From Nitrospinota bacterium (lineage in GTDB: Bacteria > Nitrospirota > Nitrospiria > Nitrospirales > UBA8639), in the NCBI GenBank assembly GCA_022561525.1, contig JADFRB010000010.1, positions 1-13,730 of the forward strand: a DNA stretch of 13,730 nt, given 5' to 3'. The notes below the pieces were generated by a model. The model was not told the origin of the DNA and made no database searches. It worked only from the letters and a program-made list of their open reading frames with translations. A program made the position numbers and the translations under genes. Below, in pieces: positions 1 through 7,057 of the stretch. Each line of letters starts with the position of its first letter. Within the stretch, counting starts at the first letter, position 1.

Positions 1-3
1 TAG

Positions 4-18
4 CACAACTATTCCTCC
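4..18 (-). promoter_or_regulatory. Possible ribosome binding site and start of a divergent gene at the window edge
   Basis: Read on the - strand, GGAGG (18 down to 14) is followed after 7 nt by a GTG (6 to 4). This is near-ideal Shine-Dalgarno spacing. Only two codons would lie inside the window, so no protein can be judged. If real, a gene diverges from the efflux operon, and the 1-272 interval is a shared bidirectional control region. The match is short and could be chance. Confidence 0.22.
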
Positions 19-73
19 GGTTCCTCCCATTCAGATCGACCAAATCTGACCTAAATCTAAGTGTCTTAATGTA

Positions 74-105
74 CCACTTATTTCTTTACCCACTTATTTC
101 TTTAC
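74..105. repeat. Perfect 16-bp tandem duplication
   Basis: CCACTTATTTCTTTAC occurs twice in direct succession (74-89 and 90-105) with no mismatch. It lies about 170 bp upstream of the TetR-family gene in otherwise AT-rich non-coding DNA. A perfect duplication suggests a recent slippage event or a repeated binding site. The unit has no internal dyad symmetry, which argues against a simple dimeric operator. Confidence 0.85.
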
Positions 106-198
106 GGACCCTAACGATTCTTCCAAGTCCTCAGAGTAATATTTTTTTCTCAAGTCACAGCTTGGAAGGGGCCTGTCAAATCTTTACAAAATGAATGC

Positions 199-254
199 CT
201 ATTCTAGCTTGTAGAATTCTTCATCATAGACTAGAATAGTTCTTCACCTATTAT
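199..254 (+). promoter_or_regulatory. Candidate promoter and autoregulatory operator of the efflux operon
   Basis: A 9-bp perfect inverted repeat, CTATTCTAG (199-207) and CTAGAATAG (231-239), is separated by 23 bp. A third TAGAAT core sits between the arms at 212-217, so cores recur about 20 bp apart. A sigma70-like promoter can be placed as TAGACT (227-232), a 16-bp spacer and TATTAT (249-254), with the right arm covering the -35 end and spacer. This arrangement would allow the TetR-family protein to repress its own operon. Transcription would start near 261, leaving a leader of only about 12 nt with no Shine-Dalgarno sequence. The repeat is seen directly; the promoter and operator roles are inferred. 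Confidence 0.45.
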
Positions 255-272
255 TGATCTGATTCATTTCTG

Positions 273-923
273 ATGGACCCACGGACCAAACGCAAGCAAC
301 GGGAATACGAGGCTCGGCGGCAAGACATTCTGTCGGCAGCTGAGTCCCTGTTTTCGAAGAATGGGTTTTTTAAAACCAGTATGGCGGAAATTGCCTCGGC
401 TTCGCAGTTTGCCATGGGGACGGTCTACCGCTTCTTCAAAAGCAAGGAAGAGATTTATATCTCCATCGTCGAGGACAAGGTAGAAGAATTAGTCGGCCTG
501 CTCGATGAAAACGTTGGTCGCGCGAAAACCTCCAGTGACAAGATCAACGTGTTCATTCAGGTTAAACTTGGTTACGCAGATCGCAACCGGGATTTTTTTC
601 GTATTTACGTGTCGGAATGGAGTGGGTTTGAATGGACCATCAAAAGTGCGTTTGGAGAACGTGTGTGGAAACTGTATATGGCCCAGGTTGACATGGTGAC
701 GGATCTAATTCGCCAAGGGATTCGCAGAAAGGAATTCAGGAAAATGGATCCAAAAGATGCGGCCTTTGCCCTGCATGGGATGTTGAATTCCACCATGTAT
801 GTCGGGATTTTACAGGCCAAACCGAGTGGGTCTCTGGTCGATAAATACGAGCTGATCAGTACCTTATTTTTGGGCGGGATCAAAAAGGACACCCATTCAG
901 GCATCATCAGGCGTATCGTGTAA
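273..923 (+). CDS. TetR/AcrR-family transcriptional regulator of the adjacent efflux operon
   Basis: A 216-residue one-component repressor of the TetR/AcrR family. Residues about 17-65 form the N-terminal DNA-binding domain, with the usual pattern of an ILSAAESLFSKNGF helix, TSMAEIA, and the recognition segment GTVYRFFKSKEEIY. The rest is the variable ligand-binding and dimerisation domain, which does not reveal the inducer. The length is normal for the family. The ATG at 273 gives a natural N-terminus (basic residues before the first helix), although no Shine-Dalgarno sequence precedes it. It is first in a run of four same-strand genes, 24 nt ahead of the adaptor gene. Local repression of the pump, relieved by a pump substrate, is the likely role by analogy with AcrR-type regulators. 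The inverted repeat at 199-239 is its likely site. Confidence 0.9.
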   Translation: MDPRTKRKQREYEARRQDILSAAESLFSKNGFFKTSMAEIASASQFAMGTVYRFFKSKEEIYISIVEDKVEELVGLLDENVGRAKTSSDKINVFIQVKLGYADRNRDFFRIYVSEWSGFEWTIKSAFGERVWKLYMAQVDMVTDLIRQGIRRKEFRKMDPKDAAFALHGMLNSTMYVGILQAKPSGSLVDKYELISTLFLGGIKKDTHSGIIRRIV

Positions 924-947
924 AATGTAACTGTAGTCCCAAAAACC

Positions 948-2039
948 ATGAACACCTCTCGATCTCAACAGATTCTAGTTGCCATCTTCAGTGCGGGACT
1001 GCTCTTGATCACGGCGGCATGCAGCGAACAGCAAGCGGCCCCGCCCCCACCAGGCCGCCCGCCTTCGCCAGTGCGAGTGGCCCCAGTTTTAAAGCAATTG
1101 ATTCAACAATCCGTGACGCTCGTCGGCACGGTTGAGCCATGGAAACGTAGCATCGTCGCCAGTGAAATCAAAGGGCTTGTCCAGGTGTTTCCCGTGGCAG
1201 AAGGCATGCAGGTCACAAAAGGCCAACTCTTAGCACGATTGCGCACCGAGACGTTGAACATTCAAATGGATTCGGCTTTGGCTTCGCATCGAGAAGCGCG
1301 AACTCGCTATCGTCAAGCTAAACAAGATCTTGGGCGGGTGCGGGTCCTCTTTGACAAAGAACTCGTCACCCAAAAGGAATTCGACGATGCCCAAACCGAA
1401 GAAGGCGCATTACATGAACGGCTCTTTCAATTAGGTGCCGAGATTCGACGCGTGAAAGATCAGCGAAGGAAATCTCAAATTATCGCGCCGTTTGATGGCT
1501 GGATCACACAAGAATTTACGGAGATTGGCCAATGGGTGGAAGAGGGTGGACCAATCCTTGAATTAGTTGATTTGTCTCATGTGCAAGTCGAGGTACCGCT
1601 CCCGGAACGCTACGTGCAGGGCATTCAAATTGGAGATCCAGTGCAGGCTTCATTCGATGGGTTGCCGGATTTTCCAGCCCAAGGCCAGGTCTTTTCGTTA
1701 GTAGCACAAGCCGATCGAATGGCGAGGACCTTTCCGGTCAAAATCGATATTCCCAATCCTCACCTCATCATTAAAAGCGGCATGGTGTCACGCGTCACCC
1801 TTCAGGTTGGCCGGCCCCATGATGGAGTGGTGGTTCCCAAAGACGCGCTCGTTCTTCGCGGAGAGCGGGAATTCGTCTTTCTGGTTCATGAAGGCAGGGT
1901 CGGGCAAGTACCCGTGAAGTCAGTCGTACATTTAGATGAACTCGTCGAAGTGACTGGCGACGTGCAGGAAGGGATGACCGTTGTGGTGGAAGGCAACGAG
2001 CGTCTATTTCCAGGACAACTTGTTCGGATACTTGAGTAA
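948..2039 (+). CDS. RND efflux periplasmic adaptor (membrane fusion protein), probable lipoprotein
   Basis: A 363-residue HlyD/AcrA-type adaptor that would bridge the inner-membrane pump and outer-membrane channel. The N-terminus has a hydrophobic stretch (about residues 9-24) ending in ITAAC, so Cys25 is a probable lipidation site. A proline-rich linker follows. The barrel-sandwich (lipoyl-like) half motifs lie around residues 67-100 (GLVQVFPVAEGMQVTKGQLL) and 178-205 (IIAPFDGWI then GQWVEEGGPI), flanking an alpha-helical hairpin rich in Arg, Glu and Gln. Beta-barrel and membrane-proximal domains complete the protein. It ends 14 nt before the pump gene, which fits co-transcription. The substrate cannot be read from the adaptor. 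No clear ribosome binding site precedes the ATG. Confidence 0.92.
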   Translation: MNTSRSQQILVAIFSAGLLLITAACSEQQAAPPPPGRPPSPVRVAPVLKQLIQQSVTLVGTVEPWKRSIVASEIKGLVQVFPVAEGMQVTKGQLLARLRTETLNIQMDSALASHREARTRYRQAKQDLGRVRVLFDKELVTQKEFDDAQTEEGALHERLFQLGAEIRRVKDQRRKSQIIAPFDGWITQEFTEIGQWVEEGGPILELVDLSHVQVEVPLPERYVQGIQIGDPVQASFDGLPDFPAQGQVFSLVAQADRMARTFPVKIDIPNPHLIIKSGMVSRVTLQVGRPHDGVVVPKDALVLRGEREFVFLVHEGRVGQVPVKSVVHLDELVEVTGDVQEGMTVVVEGNERLFPGQLVRILE

Positions 2040-2053
2040 CCGCAAACGACTCC

Positions 2054-5000
2054 ATGAGCATTATTCAATCTGCCATCCGATATCCAGTGACCACGACGGT
2101 CGGGGTGATTTTCCTTGTCTTGTTCGGCGTGGTGTCTCTGACCAAACTCCCAATCCAGCTGACCCCTGATGTGTCCAAACCTGAGATCACGATAGAAACA
2201 CGATGGGAAGGGGCCAGTCCGTATGAAGTCGAGCGTGAAATCGTTGATGAACAGGAAGAACAGCTCAAAGGCGTTGAGGGTCTCGAAAAGATGTTTGGAG
2301 AGAGTTCGTACAATTCCGCCAAAATTGTTCTTCGCTTTCCCGCAGGCACAAACAACGATACGGCACTACTTCGGGTGTCGAATCGTTTAAACCAAGTCAA
2401 AGAATACCCTGATGAAGTTGATGAGCCCGTCATTAGCAGCGCGGATACGCGCGGAAATGCCATGGCGTGGTTTATCTTTGAGCCGTTGGAAGGTAACCCA
2501 GTCAATATCGAAACTATGCGAGACTTTGTGGAAGATGTGATCAAGGCTCGATTCGAGCGGATTCCTGGGGTGGCCGCTTCCAACGTGTATGGAGGGCGAG
2601 AGCGGGAACTTCGAGTCCTGGTTGATCCCGGTAAGTTAGCCATGCGATCTCTCACCGTCCGTGAACTCGCACAAGCGCTGGATCAAGAGAATCGTGACTT
2701 CAGTGCCGGTGATTTCGACGAAGGCAAACGCTCGTATGTCGTTCGAACCGTTGGGGAATACCAAAGCCCCGAAGACGTAGCGAATGTCATCATCGCCCGG
2801 CGCAACGGCGCTCCGGTATATGTTCGCGATGTGGCCACCGTGAGCATCGCGTATAAAGATCCCGCGCACGTCGTGCGAGAAATGGGACGAAATTCCATTG
2901 CGGTCAATGCCATTCGTGAAACCGGCGCGAATATATTGGACACGATGACCAAACTCAGAGAAGCAGTTGACGACCTCAACGAAGACCTTCTTAAAGGGCG
3001 AGAGTTCAAACTCTTTCAGGTCTATGATGAGACGGACTATGTCTACAGCTCGCTGAAATTGGTCCAACAAAACCTCATCATCGGCAGTATTCTCGCCATT
3101 ACGATTCTGTTTCTCTTTTTGCGAACCGGTAGCACCACTCTCGTGATTGGTCTGGCCATTCCGATCAGCATTATGGGTACGTTCATTGCCTTGTGGTTGT
3201 TGGATCGGAACGTCAATGTCATCAGTCTCGCCGGGATGACCTTTGCTGCAGGAATGCTCGTCGATAACTCCATCGTGGTGCTGGAAAACATCTACCGTCA
3301 CCGAGAGGCGGGAAAGCCGCTGTTTCAAGCCGCCTATGATGGCACGACCGAAGTCTGGGGGGCGGTGCTCGCGAGTACGTTGACGACCATCGCGGTGTTT
3401 GTGCCCATCGTGTTCATCGAAGAACAAGCCGGGCAATTATTTCGGGATATCGCGATTGCCATCAGCGCCGGAGTCGGCCTGAGCTTGATCGTATCGATTA
3501 CCGTGATCCCCTGTCTTTCTGCACGAATTTTAAAAACGAGGAACCATCATGAACGGAGTTCCGAGATCCCGACCTCACGGATGAAAATCTTAGCCCATGA
3601 GTTGTTTGATGGCGTTCACCGGATGGCTGAGCGGATGGGTGTGAGTTCAGACCGATTAGGAAACTTCATTTACTGGATGTCCGGCAGCGTGCCTTGGCGG
3701 ATTGGGATTGTGTTGGGGTTAACCACCTTGGCAATTGGCATGACGTGGCTCCTACTACCTAAAGCCGAGTACCTGCCAGAAGGAAACCGTAATCTGATTA
3801 TTGGCATTGTGCTTCCTCCACCAGGCTACAACATCGGGGAATTCATCCGTATGGGTGAGACGATGGAAAGAGTTCTCGCGCCACACTGGGATGCCCAACC
3901 CGGCAGTCCTGAGGAGGCGGCCTTGGACGGTCCAAGCATCCTAAACTTTTTCTATGTGGCACGCGGCAGGTCCGTCTTTATGGGGGGTCGCACGAATGAC
4001 GATTCCCAAATCCGAGATTTGATACCCGTATTCCGGCGCGCCATGGCAGATATTCCTGGGGTCATCGCCATTGTCACCCAAAGCAGTCTGTTTCAACGCG
4101 GACTTGGGGAAGGACGGAATATCGATATCGAAATCACCGGACCAGAATTGGATACACTCGTGGCTCTGGGTAGACAGATATTTGAGCAGGTCCGGGAAGT
4201 GTTACCTGGTGCTCAAGTTCGTCCCAAGCCAAGCCTGGATCTAGGAAGCCCCGAAGTCCGCATCAGCCTCAAACGCCACCGTGCGGCCGATGTACAAATT
4301 ACCAATCAGGAATTGGGCTTTATTATTGATGCCTTAGTCGATGGCACCAAGGCGAGTGATTACCAGTTTGAAGGAGATGAAATTGATCTGACCATTCGAG
4401 GGGTGGACCACTTTGCGGATCGGACGCAAGACATAGCGAACCTGCCGATCTATACCCGAAGTGGGAAACTGACAACAGTGGGCGATATTGCGGATGTGAA
4501 ATTGGTGGCCGGACCTGAACAGATCAATCACATAGAACGTGAGCGAGCCATTACCATCCAGGTTACTCCTTCTGGCCAAATGCCGTTGGAAACCGCCATG
4601 GACTTGATCGAACAACAGGTCCTGCTTCCCCTTAAAGAAGGCGGCAGTCTGGGGCGGCTGTATCACATTCAATTATCCGGCGCTGCCGATGAGCTGACCA
4701 AAACGTATGACGCGCTCAAATACAATTTTCTTTTGGCCTTGCTCATCACCTATTTGCTCATGGCGGCCTTGTTCGAAAGTTTTGTGTACCCCTTTGTGAT
4801 CATTTTCAGTGTGCCATTGGCCGCGGCTGGAGGAATCCTGGGCCTATATCTTGTCAACCTCTTCGTCACCCCTCAACCACTCGATGTGTTGACGATGCTC
4901 GGCTTTATTATTTTGATTGGGGTTGTGGTGAACAATGCCATCCTGGTGGTGCATCAAGCCTTGAATTTCATGGATCCCAATCGTCGAAACCTCTCTACCT

Positions 5001-5317
5001 CAGGAGAAGTCGAAACGGTGGGAGGCATGTCAGTGCGTCAAGCCATTACGGAATCGGTTCGATCCCGGGTACGTCCGATCATGATGAGCATGCTGACTAC
5101 GACCTTTGGACTCCTCCCATTAGTGTTATCCTCCGGGGCCGGATCGGAACTCTACCGAGGAATCGGGAGTGTGGTGTTGGGCGGGCTTATGCTATCCACG
5201 GTGTTTACCCTTCTGGTGGTTCCGGCGCTATTCAGTTTGGTCATGGAATGGAAACTCAAAAGACAAGGCACGGTGACTCCTGATGAGGCTGCCCAACAGG
5301 AAGTGCAAGAAACCTAA
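2054..5317 (+). CDS. RND-family efflux transporter, inner-membrane pump (AcrB/HAE1-like)
   Basis: A 1087-residue proton-driven exporter in the AcrB/MexB size range. Its layout is typical: TM1 near residues 10-30, a large periplasmic loop, TM2-TM6 at about 340-490, a cytoplasmic linker, TM7 near 550-570, a second periplasmic loop, and TM8-TM12 at about 890-1065. TM4 carries GMLVDNSIVVLENIYRHRE, so Asp404 is the likely proton relay, and the second acidic residue of AcrB (Asp408) is Asn405. TM10 reads GVVVNNAIL, with Asn where AcrB has Lys940. The TM11 Arg (RVRPIMM) is kept. This differs from the HME metal pumps and matches a common HAE1-like subclass, so organic compounds are more likely substrates than metal ions, though the substrate is unknown. 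It lies between the adaptor and the outer-membrane channel genes, which complete a tripartite pump. Confidence 0.95.
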   Translation: MSIIQSAIRYPVTTTVGVIFLVLFGVVSLTKLPIQLTPDVSKPEITIETRWEGASPYEVEREIVDEQEEQLKGVEGLEKMFGESSYNSAKIVLRFPAGTNNDTALLRVSNRLNQVKEYPDEVDEPVISSADTRGNAMAWFIFEPLEGNPVNIETMRDFVEDVIKARFERIPGVAASNVYGGRERELRVLVDPGKLAMRSLTVRELAQALDQENRDFSAGDFDEGKRSYVVRTVGEYQSPEDVANVIIARRNGAPVYVRDVATVSIAYKDPAHVVREMGRNSIAVNAIRETGANILDTMTKLREAVDDLNEDLLKGREFKLFQVYDETDYVYSSLKLVQQNLIIGSILAITILFLFLRTGSTTLVIGLAIPISIMGTFIALWLLDRNVNVISLAGMTFAAGMLVDNSIVVLENIYRHREAGKPLFQAAYDGTTEVWGAVLASTLTTIAVFVPIVFIEEQAGQLFRDIAIAISAGVGLSLIVSITVIPCLSARILKTRNHHERSSEIPTSRMKILAHELFDGVHRMAERMGVSSDRLGNFIYWMSGSVPWRIGIVLGLTTLAIGMTWLLLPKAEYLPEGNRNLIIGIVLPPPGYNIGEFIRMGETMERVLAPHWDAQPGSPEEAALDGPSILNFFYVARGRSVFMGGRTNDDSQIRDLIPVFRRAMADIPGVIAIVTQSSLFQRGLGEGRNIDIEITGPELDTLVALGRQIFEQVREVLPGAQVRPKPSLDLGSPEVRISLKRHRAADVQITNQELGFIIDALVDGTKASDYQFEGDEIDLTIRGVDHFADRTQDIANLPIYTRSGKLTTVGDIADVKLVAGPEQINHIERERAITIQVTPSGQMPLETAMDLIEQQVLLPLKEGGSLGRLYHIQLSGAADELTKTYDALKYNFLLALLITYLLMAALFESFVYPFVIIFSVPLAAAGGILGLYLVNLFVTPQPLDVLTMLGFIILIGVVVNNAILVVHQALNFMDPNRRNLSTSGEVETVGGMSVRQAITESVRSRVRPIMMSMLTTTFGLLPLVLSSGAGSELYRGIGSVVLGGLMLSTVFTLLVVPALFSLVMEWKLKRQGTVTPDEAAQQEVQET

Positions 5318-5319
5318 TC

Positions 5320-6693
5320 ATGCATTCAATGAATGTACACCGTGCGAGTAAGCCGTGGCGCATCCAGCCATGCATCCGACCGTTCATTTTTTTAGGCGGT
5401 CTTGTTTTACTGTCAGGTATTTCAATCCCTGCCCTGGCACAAGACGATTCTCCTTCGATTCAGAAACATCCTGAACTTCGCTTAAGCATGCGTGATGCGA
5501 TGAAAGCGGCGGTCGATGAAAACCCAACGGTCCAATTGTTTAAGGAACGCATCACCCAGGCAAAAGACCAAGCCTTTACCCAACTTGGCACGTTACTCCC
5601 GAATGTATCTGCTACTACCAGAGCAGCCAGACGACGGTTTTTTCTGGGCTCCTTTGGGGGCAGGGCTGGGGTCTCAAACCCACTCGACTTTTACGAAGCC
5701 CGTGTATCCTTCACCCAGAACATCTTCAGCCTCAGTCTCATTCAAAAATGGCGTGCCGCTCGTGCCAATGTAGAGGTATCACACCTCGATTCCGCCACTA
5801 CCAGGATGGATACGATGGCCACCGTAGGGTTGGCATATTTGGAAACCCTGCGGGCTAAAGCTGCGGGTAAGGCACGTTTGGCAGATGTGAAGCTCAACAA
5901 TGAACTCCTCCGATTGGCCGTTGAACGAAAATATGCGGGGATGGCGACCAGCCTGGATGTGATACGAGCCAAAGTCCAATTGGAAAATGAAAAACAACGT
6001 TTGTTAGTCGCGCGTAACGACCATGATCGCGCGAAGCTCAATCTTATTCGTGCCATGGGTTTGTCCTTTAACGTGTCGCTGGTCCTCACGGACGAACTCA
6101 TCTTGCACAAGGTTCCCGAACAAACCGTTGAAGAAGCGCTTCAGATCGCGATGGAAAACCGTGTTGAACTCAAAGCGCAAAAGAAGCGCGAACGATTAGC
6201 CGAACTCTCCTTGAGTTCGGTGACCATGGAGCGAGTACCCTCCTTAATCGGTAGCGGGGATGTAGGCATGATTGGCAATCAAATTCCCGATGCGTTGACG
6301 ACGGACAACGTGCAATTGCTGTTGTCGATTCCGATTTTCGACGGAGGACAACGTGAGGGCCGCATTTCAGAAAGCCGGAGCCTGGTTCGGCAAGAAGCCA
6401 TTCGCACCCGAGATATTCGTTACCAAGTCGCCTTGGAAGTGCGAGATGCGATGCTCACCCTGGAATCCACACAACAACAGGTCGCCGTGGCTCAGAAAGG
6501 TCTTCGTCTGTCACTCAAGGAACTTGATCTCGCCCGCCAACGGTTTGCCGTTGGGGTCGCGACCAATATCGAAGTCACGACTGCACAGACCTCGGTAGCG
6601 CAAGCTCGTGATAATCTGATCGAAGGATTATTCAATTTCAATGCGTCGCGCGTGAATCTGGCCCGAGCCCAGGGGCAGCTTGATACACTCTAG
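5320..6693 (+). CDS. TolC-like outer-membrane efflux channel
   Basis: A 457-residue outer-membrane factor with two tandem OEP repeats (about residues 55-245 and 260-455), each rich in long amphipathic helices. The N-terminus has basic residues, a hydrophobic core (about 21-35) and an ALA-QDD signal-peptidase I site, so the mature chain probably starts near Gln41. The motif PIFDGGQREGRISES near residue 340 and the repeated RFAVGVATNIEVTTAQ-type helix are family hallmarks. The start at 5320 lies 2 nt after the pump stop codon. A second ATG at 5329 is possible and would not change the signal peptide. It supplies the exit duct for the adaptor-pump pair encoded upstream. A palindromic repeat begins at the base after the stop codon. 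Confidence 0.93.
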   Translation: MHSMNVHRASKPWRIQPCIRPFIFLGGLVLLSGISIPALAQDDSPSIQKHPELRLSMRDAMKAAVDENPTVQLFKERITQAKDQAFTQLGTLLPNVSATTRAARRRFFLGSFGGRAGVSNPLDFYEARVSFTQNIFSLSLIQKWRAARANVEVSHLDSATTRMDTMATVGLAYLETLRAKAAGKARLADVKLNNELLRLAVERKYAGMATSLDVIRAKVQLENEKQRLLVARNDHDRAKLNLIRAMGLSFNVSLVLTDELILHKVPEQTVEEALQIAMENRVELKAQKKRERLAELSLSSVTMERVPSLIGSGDVGMIGNQIPDALTTDNVQLLLSIPIFDGGQREGRISESRSLVRQEAIRTRDIRYQVALEVRDAMLTLESTQQQVAVAQKGLRLSLKELDLARQRFAVGVATNIEVTTAQTSVAQARDNLIEGLFNFNASRVNLARAQGQLDTL

Positions 6694-6849
6694 CAGGGTG
6701 GTGAAAAAGGTCACCAGCTGCGTTCTCGGCCCTTTGTCGTGCTCACGTACTCAACCCCTACGCTCCGCGCGCCAAGCCTACTCCGCCGACGTGGCTACGA
6801 AGGCCGGGAGCGCCTGCGACCTTGCTGGATGGCCTTTTTGACCACCCTG
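6694..6849. repeat. 156-bp long imperfect palindrome (dispersed-repeat or MITE-like element, possible terminator)
   Basis: The outer arms are near-complementary: the left arm starts CAGGGTGGTGAAAAAGG (6694-6710), and the right arm ends CCTTTTTGACCACCCTG (6833-6849), with one mismatch in 17. Pairing continues inward through CCAGC, GCG..CTCGGCC and GTGCTCACG-like blocks. The whole unit could fold into one long, branched or bulged hairpin. It abuts the stop codon of the channel gene with no gap and probably ends the efflux transcript. It has no coding capacity. From memory it resembles a palindromic repeat family common in Nitrospira genomes (an end like GCTGGATGGCCTTTTT). That family assignment is recall, not a search result. 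Confidence 0.8.
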
Positions 6850-6899
6850 AACGTTTTTGATAGAGATAACTCTTTCTTTGAAAACTCTCTAGCCAGAAC

Positions 6900-6930
6900 G
6901 TGAAAATTCTTTTAATTTAAAAGTATAAAT
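6900..6930 (+). promoter_or_regulatory. prfC: Possible prfC promoter with small AT-rich palindrome
   Basis: A -10-like TATAAA (6924-6929) lies 18 bp after a weak -35-like GTGAAA (6900-6905). Between them is the perfect dyad CTTTTAATTTAAAAG (6909-6923), which may be an operator or simply AT-rich spacer. The 208-bp gap 6850-7057 otherwise holds only the hairpin at 6964-6995 and no convincing gene. The promoter match is moderate, and the leader would be about 120 nt. Confidence 0.3.
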
Positions 6931-6963
6931 CCGCTTGGTTGGTTTGCCTTCATTAAGCCCAAT

Positions 6964-6995
6964 GGTCATTCCCGCAGTGTAAAGCGGAATGCAGG
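6964..6995. repeat. REP-like hairpin (degenerate CATTCCCGC family)
   Basis: CATTCCCGC (6967-6975), an 8-nt loop, and GCGGAATG (6984-6991) form a stem with one bulged C, followed by CAGG. It looks like a decayed copy of the widespread dispersed palindrome whose arms read TCATTCCCGC and GCGGGAATCCAG. It sits in the leader of prfC, about 65 bp before the start codon, so it could also affect that mRNA. The stem is seen directly; the family link is from memory. Confidence 0.5.
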
Positions 6996-7057
6996 TTTGA
7001 GTTTCTCCAAAGTAAGACCAAGACTTTAGTGATTAGATTCAAGGACACGTAATATAA

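Noticed and set aside
2636..3436. Long - strand open frame (266 codons) inside the RND pump gene
   Set aside because: It lies wholly antisense to a clearly conserved pump gene, has low-complexity His/Asp/Gly-rich composition typical of reverse-frame translation, and shows no recognisable domain.
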